NCBI GenBank assembly: GCA_963730785.1
Contig: CAVSTF010000002.1
Span: forward strand, 124,001-188,000
Direction of reading: 5' to 3'
Length of the DNA: 64,000 bases
From: Bog-473 sp963730785
Lineage (GTDB): Bacteria; Actinomycetota; Acidimicrobiia; Acidimicrobiales; RAAP-2
How positions within the stretch are numbered: position 1 is the first letter of the stretch; every line of letters begins with the position of its first letter. Of the stretch, positions 44,941-53,280 are shown piece by piece. The notes below the pieces were generated by a model. The model was given only the letters and a program-made list of their open reading frames with translations. It ran no database searches and was not told where the DNA came from. The position numbers and the translations under genes were made by a program.

Positions 44941-45920
44941 GGGCCTTTCACGTCTCTGATCGCCTCGATCATTTCGGCGAACATTCGTACCGACGTTTCG
45001 GGGAGGGCGATGTTGTGCAGCATCGGAAACTCGAGGAGACGTGCCGCGACGCCATGCTCTTGCAAACGTTTCGCATAGCGAGCGCCGTCGTCTCGGAGCG
45101 GGTCATAGTCGCCGATGACAATGACGGCGGGTGGGAGTCCACTGAGATTCTCGGCCAGCAACGGCGAGACGAGCGGATTGCGGCACTCGTCCCGCGAGGC
45201 ATACAGCGCCACTACCGGTTGTAGCTGGTCCCATGTCCCCATGTCGTCATGGAGCGACGGGGAGGAGCCAGTCAGGTCGAGTGCGGGGGCATGGAGCACC
45301 TGCGAGGCAATATGGGGGCCACCGCGTTCGCGGGCCAAGAGGCACACTGCAGCGGCCTGGTTACCTCCGGAGCTGGCGCCCATCACTGACACATCCAAAG
45401 GGTCGATGTTCAGTGTTGAGGCATGCTCAATTGTCCAGCAAAGGCCGGCAAACGAATCCTCCAGCTGCTGGGGGAATGGAAATTCAGGGGCCAATCGGTA
45501 GTCGACGTTGACGATCACCGCACCGAGACCGGCACAAAAGATCCGGCAGTAGCTATCGGTAAGCGCGAATCCCTTCTCCCCTCCGGCGAGCCACCACGCC
45601 CCCCCGTGAAAAAACACCAAGCCAGGGAACGGGCCAGTCCCACTAGGGGTGTAACAGCGGGCCGCGATGTGGCCGCCCGCCACGGGAATGGTGAGCTGAC
45701 GTACCGTCTCCACATCGGGCCCGGCTGGAGCAAGGTGGACAGAGAGCAGGGCCGCGAGATCATCTTGCGCATCTCGACGGGCTGTGACCTCAGCCAGCCA
45801 ACTGGTTCGGGATTGCCCCTCACCAGGTTCGCCTGGTGGTGGCGCCTGTGAGCCTTCGGGAAGTTTCGCCATGATCTCCCCGACGAGAGCTGTCAGTCTG
45901 GGATCAAGGTCGGTTGGCAT
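44937..45920 (-). CDS. Alpha/beta-hydrolase-3 (HSL-type) esterase
   Basis: 327 residues. Oxyanion motif FFHGGAW, nucleophile elbow GASSGG, acid in DYDPLRDDG and a C-terminal His in MLHNIALPE. It is a diverged paralogue of the esterases at 42228 and 46955. It starts 24 bases after the LacI stop. Confidence 0.9.
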   Translation of the reverse strand: MPTDLDPRLTALVGEIMAKLPEGSQAPPPGEPGEGQSRTSWLAEVTARRDAQDDLAALLSVHLAPAGPDVETVRQLTIPVAGGHIAARCYTPSGTGPFPGLVFFHGGAWWLAGGEKGFALTDSYCRIFCAGLGAVIVNVDYRLAPEFPFPQQLEDSFAGLCWTIEHASTLNIDPLDVSVMGASSGGNQAAAVCLLARERGGPHIASQVLHAPALDLTGSSPSLHDDMGTWDQLQPVVALYASRDECRNPLVSPLLAENLSGLPPAVIVIGDYDPLRDDGARYAKRLQEHGVAARLLEFPMLHNIALPETSVRMFAEMIEAIRDVKGP

Positions 45921-45944
45921 TCGCTGCGAACTCCTTTAGGGACG

Positions 45945-46955
45945 TCATGCGGTGGCGCGGGTGATGAGTTCAGCGGGCAGGGTGACATGTTGGATCCCAC
46001 GAGCCCGGCCCGACAGCTGGTCCAGCAGAAGGAGACTGGCGGCTTCGCCAGAATCCGCAAAGGGTTGGCGCACGGTGGTGATCTCGAACGCCTCGGCCAG
46101 TTCTCCGTCGTCGTAGCCAATGACGGCGATGTCGCCCGGCACTCGCAAGCCCCGCGATCGAAAGCCACGGACGAGACCGGCTGCGATCTCATCGAAGTGA
46201 CCGAACACCGCATGGGGGAGTCGGGGCAGCGTCATAATCTCTGCCGCGGCACGCTGGCCACCAGCCAAATCCCGCGTGGTCAGGACGTGTCTCGTTTCGC
46301 CTTCATCTATACCGGCATCACGCAGGGCGCGGTTGAATCCGTTGAGTCGTTTTTGGCCCTGAGAGACGAAGGCATTTGACTCTTGCCGTTCGCTGACGTA
46401 CGCAAAATTGCGATGTCCCTGGCTGGCCAGGTACTGGCCGACCAGGTAGCCGCCGTGGTCATCATCAATATTGACGGTGGACAGGTCCTGGTGGAAGCTG
46501 TCGATAAGCACCGTGGCGAGTTTGCGCCGGGCCAGACGCTGCGCCATGGCGTCCTCTAAGGGCAGCCCCATGATGAGGAGTCCGTCGAAGCGTCCGGTCA
46601 GCGGAAGCGTGCTCAACAGCGGCGAAGTCGCCTCGGCCGCCGACTCCTGGTCGAAGACGACCACTTCGACGGCTCGATCCTGGCAGGCATTCAGCACGCC
46701 GACGAGGCGGGTCCGGAACGAAGCGTAGGAGGTGAACGGGGCCATGACACCGATCCGGCCGACCCCGTTGCGCGCCTGACTGGCGGCCGCTGCCTTGGGG
46801 GTGAAGCCGAGTTCGTCAATTACCGACAGGACGCGTTGCAAAGTGACCTTGCCCACCCGGTCCGGCTTGTTGAGCGCGTTGGACACCGTGGTGATCGACA
46901 GTCCGGCTCGCTCGGCCACGTCGTAGATGGTGACCGCCCGTGGGTCCGCCGCCAT
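45945..46955 (-). CDS. LacI-family transcriptional regulator
   Basis: 336 residues from the ATG at 46955, sharing an A with the preceding stop (TGATG). The helix-turn-helix is VTIYDVAERAGLSITTVSNA. A periplasmic-binding-like sensor follows, with GLLIMGLPLED, VNIDDDHGGYLVGQYL and VIGYDDGELAEAF. It sits inside the catabolic operon and is expected to control it through the GTAAA-GCAG-TTTAC site upstream of the first gene. The inducer is probably the imported ester or its acid. Confidence 0.93.
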   Translation of the reverse strand: MAADPRAVTIYDVAERAGLSITTVSNALNKPDRVGKVTLQRVLSVIDELGFTPKAAAASQARNGVGRIGVMAPFTSYASFRTRLVGVLNACQDRAVEVVVFDQESAAEATSPLLSTLPLTGRFDGLLIMGLPLEDAMAQRLARRKLATVLIDSFHQDLSTVNIDDDHGGYLVGQYLASQGHRNFAYVSERQESNAFVSQGQKRLNGFNRALRDAGIDEGETRHVLTTRDLAGGQRAAAEIMTLPRLPHAVFGHFDEIAAGLVRGFRSRGLRVPGDIAVIGYDDGELAEAFEITTVRQPFADSGEAASLLLLDQLSGRARGIQHVTLPAELITRATA

Positions 46956-47926
46956 CAGAGGATTCCGTTGCGTTGCGCGGCGCGATGATGAATATCGTTC
47001 AGGATCGCCAGCGTGTCGTCGTGCCACTGCTTCGCGGTGGGCCAGGTAGCGGTCAGCAGGGACGAGCCGTGGAGCGCTCCGGGGTAGCACGTCATCCCCA
47101 CCGTCACCTTGGCATCGCGCAGGCGCTGGGCGAACAGTTCGGCCCCCGTCCGAAGGGTGTCGTGCTCCGCAGTGAGAAGGTGGGTTTCCGGAAATCCCGA
47201 CACGTCGATCGCGAGCAGCGGCGAGGCGATCGGCGACGAGGTCAGGGCGAGGTCCCCGAGGTAAAGAAGCCTGAAATCGTCGACGGCCGTATCACGAAGG
47301 TCGAGGGCAGGGACCTCGAGGAGCAGCGCCGTCAAGTCCAAGTTGGGGTCGGCCACGACCGCTGCCGCCGCCAAATTACCTCCCGCAGATGCCCCACCCA
47401 GCGTGATGACCTTGGGATCCACCCCTAAGCGATCGGCCTGATCACGAACCCAATGCACGGTGGCGATCACGTCGCCGATGGCCGCCGGAAAGGGGAACTC
47501 GGGTGCCAGTCGATAGTCGACCAGGAGTACGACGCAGTTCGCGTTGACCGCACGATGCCGTGCCGTGGCGTCGGCGACGAGTTCGTGAATTGAACCGGTG
47601 GACCAGCCGCCGCCGTGCAGCAAAATGTGCGCTGGGAGCTTGATCTCCTCGCTGGGGTGGTAACTGCGGACGCAGATAGCGCCGCCTCGAACCGCGACTT
47701 CGTGATCGAGGATCGAGTGGACATCAGGGCCGGGGAGGCCGAAGGCCGTGAACATCCGGTCGATCTCGTGTCGAAGCGCCTCACGGCGAACCACTATGTC
47801 TGCAGCGTGGCTCGCAGTGGAATCCGATGCCTCTAGGTGAAGGCGGATGGCGGGTTCCAAATTCGAGAATGACCCATCTGTCATTAATGGGCTATCCCCT
47901 GGCAACGCCGCTGCTTCTTGTGACAT
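46955..47926 (-). CDS. Alpha/beta-hydrolase-3 (HSL-type) esterase
   Basis: 323 residues, first gene of the operon. Oxyanion motif LLHGGGW, nucleophile elbow GGASAGG, acid in AEHDTLRTG and His in ALHGSSL. Likely an ester hydrolase of the same family as its two neighbours. A 5' untranslated stretch of about 65 bases is predicted from the promoter at 47999-48027. Confidence 0.9.
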   Translation of the reverse strand: MSQEAAALPGDSPLMTDGSFSNLEPAIRLHLEASDSTASHAADIVVRREALRHEIDRMFTAFGLPGPDVHSILDHEVAVRGGAICVRSYHPSEEIKLPAHILLHGGGWSTGSIHELVADATARHRAVNANCVVLLVDYRLAPEFPFPAAIGDVIATVHWVRDQADRLGVDPKVITLGGASAGGNLAAAAVVADPNLDLTALLLEVPALDLRDTAVDDFRLLYLGDLALTSSPIASPLLAIDVSGFPETHLLTAEHDTLRTGAELFAQRLRDAKVTVGMTCYPGALHGSSLLTATWPTAKQWHDDTLAILNDIHHRAAQRNGIL

Positions 47927-47998
47927 CGCCCCCCCGGGTTCACGCCACCGGCTTGTACCGGTAACTGCTCATAGGGCCGATGACACCCTCAGGTATCG

Positions 47999-48027
47999 AG
48001 GATATGGAAAAGCCTCGCCAATGTCAA
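47999..48027 (-). promoter_or_regulatory. Consensus promoter of the hydrolase-LacI-transporter operon
   Basis: On the minus strand TTGACA (48027-48022), a 17-base spacer and TATCCT (48004-47999). It points toward the esterase at 46955-47926. Confidence 0.7.
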
Positions 48028-48036
48028 GAGATTTTA

Positions 48037-48050
48037 GTAAAGCAGTTTAC
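48037..48050. promoter_or_regulatory. Candidate LacI-family operator
   Basis: GTAAA-GCAG-TTTAC is a 5-bp inverted repeat with a 4-base centre, resembling LacI/GalR-family operators (TGTAAACGTTTACA-like). It lies 9 bases upstream of the -35 box of the operon that contains the LacI gene. Confidence 0.6.
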
Positions 48051-48215
48051 AAACCTTTGCTGCATCACATCGAGGAATATCTCCAGGCCTCCGTGAGTAT
48101 GCGAGCGCCGCGGCAGCGGACTTATATGCACAGGCTGGGATCCTCGACAACTTCGCAACGAGGCGAAAGAAAAAATGCTCGACATACTCAACAAGAGGCC
48201 CATAGGCACGCTCTT

Positions 48216-48818
48216 CTAGCCTTGGGTCGTGGCTGCTCCGCCCGATCCCGTCAGGGTCTCGTAGATCGACAGGATTTCGGCTGCGCCCGGCGCCGCTTCG
48301 GGGTCAACCAGGAACTGGATGATCAACCCGTCGCCCAGGGCCAGCAGCAATGAGCTGACGATGATCGGGTCGAGACCGGCGTCGGTGAGGATCGGGCCGA
48401 GCGTGGTGTTCAACATGCCGAGGGCACTGGCCCGGAACTGGCGGTACTGCTCGGCCAGCTGCTCCCGCAACCGGCTCGAGTGCTCGGCCTGCACCAGCGC
48501 TTCCATGAAGGCCACCAAGAGCGGTCGGCTGCCTTCCATCTGTTGGAAGAACTCGACAATGGCTTGACGCACCACGGCGTCGACACCCTGGTCGTCAATC
48601 TGCACGGTCAACAAACCGAAGCGGTCGATCCAGTCACGAACACTGTCGGCGATGGCTTCGGTCAGCAGTTCCTCTTTGGAGCCGAAGTGGTACCCGATGG
48701 CGCCCAGGCTGACCCCAGCCGCGCTGGCGATGTCACGGGCCGTCGTGCGGGCGTACCCGATCTGCTCCAGGCACTGACGTGCGCCCTTCAATAGCGCTGC
48801 CCGATTGTCGACTGCCAT
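48216..48818 (-). CDS. TetR-family transcriptional regulator
   Basis: About 200 residues from the ATG at 48818 (MAVDNRAALL); the open frame reaches 48896 without support. The helix-turn-helix is TTARDIASAAGVSLGAIGYH. The ligand domain is typical. Divergent from the membrane-anchored protein at 48877, 58 bases away, which is its likeliest target. Confidence 0.88.
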   Translation of the reverse strand: MAVDNRAALLKGARQCLEQIGYARTTARDIASAAGVSLGAIGYHFGSKEELLTEAIADSVRDWIDRFGLLTVQIDDQGVDAVVRQAIVEFFQQMEGSRPLLVAFMEALVQAEHSSRLREQLAEQYRQFRASALGMLNTTLGPILTDAGLDPIIVSSLLLALGDGLIIQFLVDPEAAPGAAEILSIYETLTGSGGAATTQG

Positions 48819-48876
48819 AGGGGTAGAGGTTACCGCGCGGTGGAATTTGGGTTTGCACGCACGTACAATCGGAGGC

Positions 48877-49719
48877 GTGAACCTGTGGTCCCACATCCAA
48901 CATCACCGCTGGTTGTCCATCACGTTCCTCGCCGTCTTCATCATCGCCACGGCAGGCGGCACGTGTTGGGCCGTCTTCTTTAGAACGGTCGCCTCGCCGG
49001 TGAGTTTGCGCGATGCGCTGCGTCTGTACCGCCAGGACGTCACCAGCAGCCTGACCACTGGCCCCCATGGCCCGTTGGCCGCCGGTGTCTTCGGCTATCG
49101 CACCACGGGCGGCGAGAGCCTCAGCATCTTGGGCGTGTCTCGATCCTTCCCGAGCGATACCAACATGCTCGTCACCAACACGCCTGCGACCGCCGCCGAC
49201 AGCGCAGTCGGTGGCGAGTGCTCCGTGGTGAGTTGGGTACCCATCACGCAGCACACCGAGACCACGACGGTCTGCCCGACCGTGATTGCCAATACGCAAG
49301 GCAAGGCGAGCCCCGCCATTTCGGTGCCGCAGTTCGTCACCTACGAAGCGATCTCCAACACGGTCTCGACCACCACCATCACGTGTGGGTCGGCCGCGTT
49401 CTTGGTGCCACCCGACGCGGCGAAGGGCGAAAGCTGGAGCGCCATCTGTCACGAATCCGGATCAACGGCCAAGGTGGTGTTGAACGGTAAGGACCTGGGA
49501 CCGGCCATCGTCAACGTGGCCGGCCAAGCCATCTCCACCACGCACGTGCATCTGTCGATCGACTTCACCGGCACCGATGTCGGCACGTCACCAGAGGACT
49601 TCTGGCTCTCCAACGGTCGCATTGTGCAGCAGAGTGAGACAGTGGACATCTTGCAGGGCGGCGTGAAGTACCACGAGCAGATGAGCGCCACGCTCACTTC
49701 GCTGGCCCCAACGCACTGA
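48877..49719 (+). CDS. Membrane-anchored extracellular protein of unknown function
   Basis: About 280 residues from a GTG with a GGAGG site (48871-48875). One N-terminal helix (WLSITFLAVFIIATAGGTCW) is followed by an extracytoplasmic Thr/Ser-rich domain with four Cys. No family recognised. The region before it contains TACAAT, which could be a -10 box. Confidence 0.7.
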   Translation: MNLWSHIQHHRWLSITFLAVFIIATAGGTCWAVFFRTVASPVSLRDALRLYRQDVTSSLTTGPHGPLAAGVFGYRTTGGESLSILGVSRSFPSDTNMLVTNTPATAADSAVGGECSVVSWVPITQHTETTTVCPTVIANTQGKASPAISVPQFVTYEAISNTVSTTTITCGSAAFLVPPDAAKGESWSAICHESGSTAKVVLNGKDLGPAIVNVAGQAISTTHVHLSIDFTGTDVGTSPEDFWLSNGRIVQQSETVDILQGGVKYHEQMSATLTSLAPTH

Positions 49720-49736
49720 CGCCAACGCCTCTGAGT

Positions 49737-50399
49737 CTACCGAGGCAAGCAGAGCAGCATCAGGGTTGACCATCCGACGTGCGTCACCATGGGCGCCAGA
49801 ATCCCGCCTGAGCGTGCTCGCTGCAACGCAAAGATGGTTCCCATCGCCACGGCGGCCAGCACGAGGGCGACGTTGCCCGTAGCCACCGTCACGGCCACGT
49901 AGACGACGGTCGAAACGACCACGGGACGGCGGGAGCCCAGCGCATCGAAGAGAGCGCCCCGGAAAAAGAGTTCTTCGCCCACTCCGTTCATGAGGGCGAC
50001 CCCGAGTACCAATGCGGTCGGCCCTGAATCGGCCTTGGTAAGCACGTTATGGAGGGCGGCCGATACCAGCGGCAGGTGCTGACCCACCAGATCGGCGGCC
50101 AGGAAGGCCAGAAAGGTGATGACGCTCAACACCAGGGCCCGGAATGAAAGCGCCAGTCGCGGAGTGTCGCCACTCGCCAGTGGGATCGGCCCAGACACCA
50201 ATGCGCCCAGGATCCACGTGCCGGCCGCCAGAATGCCCAGCAGAAAGAAGCGGTTCGAGTCCACCGGCGCTCGCAACGTGGCGGCCAGGAATGCCGCACC
50301 GACGACGAGACTGATCATCACGGTGAGTCGTCGCCGCCAGGACAACTGATGGAGATCCGGGGGTAGGGGCACCCGTTCGGACCGTCTAGGAGTGAGCAT
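49737..50399 (-). CDS. CPBP-family intramembrane metalloprotease
   Basis: 220 residues, several membrane helices. Motif 1 is GVGEELFFRGAL (EExxxR) and motif 2 is MVTHVGWS with its His, the metal-binding residues of the CAAX/CPBP (Abi) family. These proteases cleave within the membrane; substrates are mostly unknown. Overlaps the next gene upstream by 14 bases and closes the CarH-like operon. Confidence 0.88.
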   Translation of the reverse strand: MLTPRRSERVPLPPDLHQLSWRRRLTVMISLVVGAAFLAATLRAPVDSNRFFLLGILAAGTWILGALVSGPIPLASGDTPRLALSFRALVLSVITFLAFLAADLVGQHLPLVSAALHNVLTKADSGPTALVLGVALMNGVGEELFFRGALFDALGSRRPVVVSTVVYVAVTVATGNVALVLAAVAMGTIFALQRARSGGILAPMVTHVGWSTLMLLCLPR

Positions 50400-51300
50400 T
50401 CGACCGTGAGCCAGCTTCAGTCCGATCTTCCCGTGCCTCGAGTGCCGCCATTACGGCCGCTTCAAACGCCATCGGTTGGTGGTCCAACAACTGGTTGATC
50501 CGGTGATCGTTGACAATGACCTCGTTCGACATCGAGTCCACCAGCGCCCGCGCCGTCGTGAGGTCGACATCGGTAATCAGGCGCAGCCAATGCGATGACA
50601 ACCTGGGCGAGAGCAGCGGCACCGGCAGTATGACCCTTCGGTAACCCATGAGCCGGCTCACCGTCAGCATCATGTGTCGATAGGTCAGCGGCTCCGGCCC
50701 GCCAATGTCATATGACTGCCCGATGGTGTCTGATCGGCCAAGTACTCCGGTCAAGTCGAAGAGTGCGTCGGCCAGTGCAATGGGCTGGGTCCGTGTCTCC
50801 ACCCAGCGTGGGGTCACCATCACCGGCAGGCGGGTGACCAGTTGCCGGAGAATTTCCCAGCTGATGCTGCCGTCGCCAATCACGATCCCGGCCCGCAGTG
50901 CGGTGGTGGGCACCGAATCCAGCAATATGTGTTCGACCTCTCGGCGACTGCGCAAGTGGTCGGATAGCTCGTCGCGGTCGTCGCCCAAACCGCCCAGGTA
51001 GATGACCTGCTTGAGGCGAGCTTTCTGCGCCGCCTGGACGAAGGCATGCGCGCCAGCACGATCCTTCTCGGCGAAATCGGTGCCGGCCAGCGAATGGACC
51101 AGGTAGTACGCCACATCGTGATCGGCCAGGGCCGGCATGAGGCTCTCGGCATCATTGATGTCGGCATACATGGCCGTTCCCGCTCCCTGGTACTCATCAG
51201 GTCGACGGGTGAGCGCGGTGACGTCGTGTCCTTGGTCGACCAGGTTGCTGGTCAATGCCGTGCCAATGAATCCTGAAGCTCCAGCGACGGCGATCTTCAT
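50386..51300 (-). CDS. NAD(P)-binding Rossmann-fold (NmrA/atypical SDR) protein
   Basis: 304 residues. The N-terminal cofactor motif is VAGASGFIGTALTSNLVDQG. AYYLVHSLAG and VIYLGGLGDD are typical of atypical extended SDRs that lack a catalytic Tyr/Lys pair. Function unknown; members occur beside light-controlled lipid genes. Second or third gene in the operon headed by the B12-binding regulator. Confidence 0.85.
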   Translation of the reverse strand: MKIAVAGASGFIGTALTSNLVDQGHDVTALTRRPDEYQGAGTAMYADINDAESLMPALADHDVAYYLVHSLAGTDFAEKDRAGAHAFVQAAQKARLKQVIYLGGLGDDRDELSDHLRSRREVEHILLDSVPTTALRAGIVIGDGSISWEILRQLVTRLPVMVTPRWVETRTQPIALADALFDLTGVLGRSDTIGQSYDIGGPEPLTYRHMMLTVSRLMGYRRVILPVPLLSPRLSSHWLRLITDVDLTTARALVDSMSNEVIVNDHRINQLLDHQPMAFEAAVMAALEAREDRTEAGSRSNAHS

Positions 51301-52343
51301 TGCGTCCCACCTCCGATGGGCCTATGCCCGTATCCAGTCCGCTCGACACACCAATCCCACAGGGCGCGGCCGTCCGCCTTGTCCTGAGTCGCCGTGCGCC
51401 GAGTGGTCGGCAGGTAGTACTCGCCACGGCGACGTCGGTCGTGCCACAACCCACTGAGGGGTGTCGCCGGGTCCGCCCGACGGGGTTCGTCCGCTGCCAG
51501 CCACATCACCGTGTCGGCCCCTTGCTCCGGCGACCGCAGGAGTGGGCCGAGCTTGGCGAACGTCGGCAATCCGCTGGCCAAGCCAGGTGTATCGACCCAA
51601 CCCGGATGGACGGCGTAGCTCGCCACGCCTTGCTCGCCCCAGCGGCGAGCCCATTCATGCGACAAGACGACCTGCGTCCGCTTGGCCCTCCCGTAGGCCA
51701 CCGCCCCGCGGTAGTGATCTTGTCTGACGTCAATGTGTGCTGCGTCGAACCCCTGGGTGTACATGCCCCCCGAGGTCACGGTGACAATGACCGACTGCGC
51801 TGATCGCACCAACATCGGCGCCAACAACCAACTCAGACGGAAGGGTGCGAGCACGTGGGTCGCCATTGTCTGTTCGGTGGGTGGGTGTCCGCTATCGACG
51901 ACGAGGCCGAAGTCGGGAAAGAGGGCGCCTGCATTGTGCACGAGGGCATGGAGCTCTGGGCTCGTCGACATCACTCGATCGACAAATGACGAGACCGCCT
52001 CAGCATCATTTAGATCGACTTGGGCCGTGTGGACCTGGCCGCCACCTGCCGCGTCTTTAGCCTCCTGGGCCGCCGACTCCAGACGTTCAGGGTCGCGCCC
52101 GATGAGCCAGACGTTGGCGCCCAGGGCGGCCAGCTTGATGGCCACTGCCTTGCCGATGCCCGATGATGCGCCGGTCACGATCATGGTCTTGTCATCTAGC
52201 CGGTCCGGGTCGACCCACCCTTCGAGCGATCGACGAACGAGGTACCCAACCCGGGAGAAGCTGCCCACGACGGAAAGTTCAAGCAGCCCGTCGACGGCAT
52301 CGACCACCCGATCCGGAATGTTTGTCTTCCGTCCACTAGCCAT
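51297..52343 (-). CDS. Short-chain dehydrogenase/reductase
   Basis: 348 residues from the ATG at 52343, which overlaps the regulator stop by 8 bases; the open frame to 52649 is antisense shadow. Cofactor motif MIVTGASSGIGKAVAIKLAA, NAG in VHNAGALFPD, catalytic YGRAK. It ends four bases into the next gene. Likely acts on a lipid or fatty acid, judged from its cluster. Confidence 0.9.
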   Translation of the reverse strand: MASGRKTNIPDRVVDAVDGLLELSVVGSFSRVGYLVRRSLEGWVDPDRLDDKTMIVTGASSGIGKAVAIKLAALGANVWLIGRDPERLESAAQEAKDAAGGGQVHTAQVDLNDAEAVSSFVDRVMSTSPELHALVHNAGALFPDFGLVVDSGHPPTEQTMATHVLAPFRLSWLLAPMLVRSAQSVIVTVTSGGMYTQGFDAAHIDVRQDHYRGAVAYGRAKRTQVVLSHEWARRWGEQGVASYAVHPGWVDTPGLASGLPTFAKLGPLLRSPEQGADTVMWLAADEPRRADPATPLSGLWHDRRRRGEYYLPTTRRTATQDKADGRALWDWCVERTGYGHRPIGGGTQ

Positions 52344-53205
52344 GACCGGGAGCTCCCGCCAAGGCTTGAGCCTCGACAATGTCGACGACGGTCGATCCGT
52401 CTGTCCCGGTCCAAATGTCGGCTCCCAGTTTGCGAGCGTGAGCAGCGGAGCGAATGGCGTTTCCGCCGAGAAAGATGGTGATGCTCGGAGTGTCGGCCCG
52501 CACTGCGTCCACTGACGCTCGGATCGTGTCGTCTTGTCCCTCGGTGGTGGCGGCAATGCCCACCGCGACCAGTCGGTCGACCTGCTCGACGGCATGGGCC
52601 AAGGCCCTGGCCGGCGTGTTGGCCCCCAGTTCAACAACATCAAAGCCACGCCAACGCAAAAGGTCGGCCACCATGGCGACCGGCAGTATGTGGAGGTCCC
52701 CCGCGGGGGCAGCCAGGACCACGGTGCCGCGGCTCCGACCTGGACGCCCGAACTGAAGTCCTAGGCGACCGATGATCCGTTGCGCCACGGCCGTGGCGCG
52801 GTGCTCTTCGTCCACCCCCAACTCGCCCGACGCCCATCGATCCCCAATGGAGCGGAGCGCTGGAGAAAGCAGAGTGGTCAACACGCCGGTCGGATCGAGG
52901 CCTCCACCGAGGCGTCCTTCAATGAGCCACCACGCGCCAGCACTGTCACCGGCCAACAGGCGCGCCTCCAGCGCCTTCAGCGTGCCGCCCACGGCATCGG
53001 GTCGCACCCGTGACGGTGCGGCCGTTCGTCCCTTCTTTTGCACCTTCTGCAGCGCATTCACGTCGGCGACTTGTACCCGCCACACCATTCCGTCCTGGGT
53101 GGCCGGGAGTTTGCCGGTGCGCACATAGCGATACACGGTCATGTAGTGCAATCCGAGTTGGAGCGCCGCCTCCTGAAGGGTGATCGTCTTCGGCGCGTTG
53201 GGCAT
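52336..53205 (-). CDS. B12-binding CarH/LitR-like transcriptional regulator
   Basis: 289 residues from the ATG at 53205, preceded by AAAAAGGAAC. An excisionase/MerR-like helix-turn-helix (about 13-55: LQEAALQLGLHYMTVYRYVR) precedes a cobalamin-binding helical domain (about 78-150) and a B12-binding Rossmann domain (about 160-285). Trp124, Glu134 and His135 match the CarH adenosylcobalamin cap by spacing, and His172 in GDLHILP matches the lower ligand. In the dark such proteins bind DNA as tetramers; light releases them. The residue after the Trp is Ala, not the His that captures cobalt after illumination in Thermus CarH. Confidence 0.9.
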   Translation of the reverse strand: MPNAPKTITLQEAALQLGLHYMTVYRYVRTGKLPATQDGMVWRVQVADVNALQKVQKKGRTAAPSRVRPDAVGGTLKALEARLLAGDSAGAWWLIEGRLGGGLDPTGVLTTLLSPALRSIGDRWASGELGVDEEHRATAVAQRIIGRLGLQFGRPGRSRGTVVLAAPAGDLHILPVAMVADLLRWRGFDVVELGANTPARALAHAVEQVDRLVAVGIAATTEGQDDTIRASVDAVRADTPSITIFLGGNAIRSAAHARKLGADIWTGTDGSTVVDIVEAQALAGAPGHG

Positions 53206-53212
53206 GTTCCTT

Positions 53213-53224
53213 TTTAGCACTAAA
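53213..53224. promoter_or_regulatory. Small inverted repeat in the CarH/oxidase divergent gap
   Basis: TTTAG-CA-CTAAA lies just upstream of the regulator start, in the 75-base gap to the divergent FAD-oxidase gene. A second weak repeat, GGCAC-N6-GTGCC, follows in the same gap. Either could be a regulator site. Confidence 0.35.
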
Positions 53225-53280
53225 GTCATCCGCCAAGGTCGTTTCCGGCACAGATACGTGCCCCGAAAGAGGAGTGGACA

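Noticed and set aside
47927..48215. Gap searched for a tRNA or small RNA gene
   Set aside because: No cloverleaf or stable fold was found by eye; the promoter and operator explain part of it.
51297..52649. SDR starting at 52649
   Set aside because: The first 102 codons are antisense to the B12-binding regulator; the ATG at 52343 gives a natural N-terminus.
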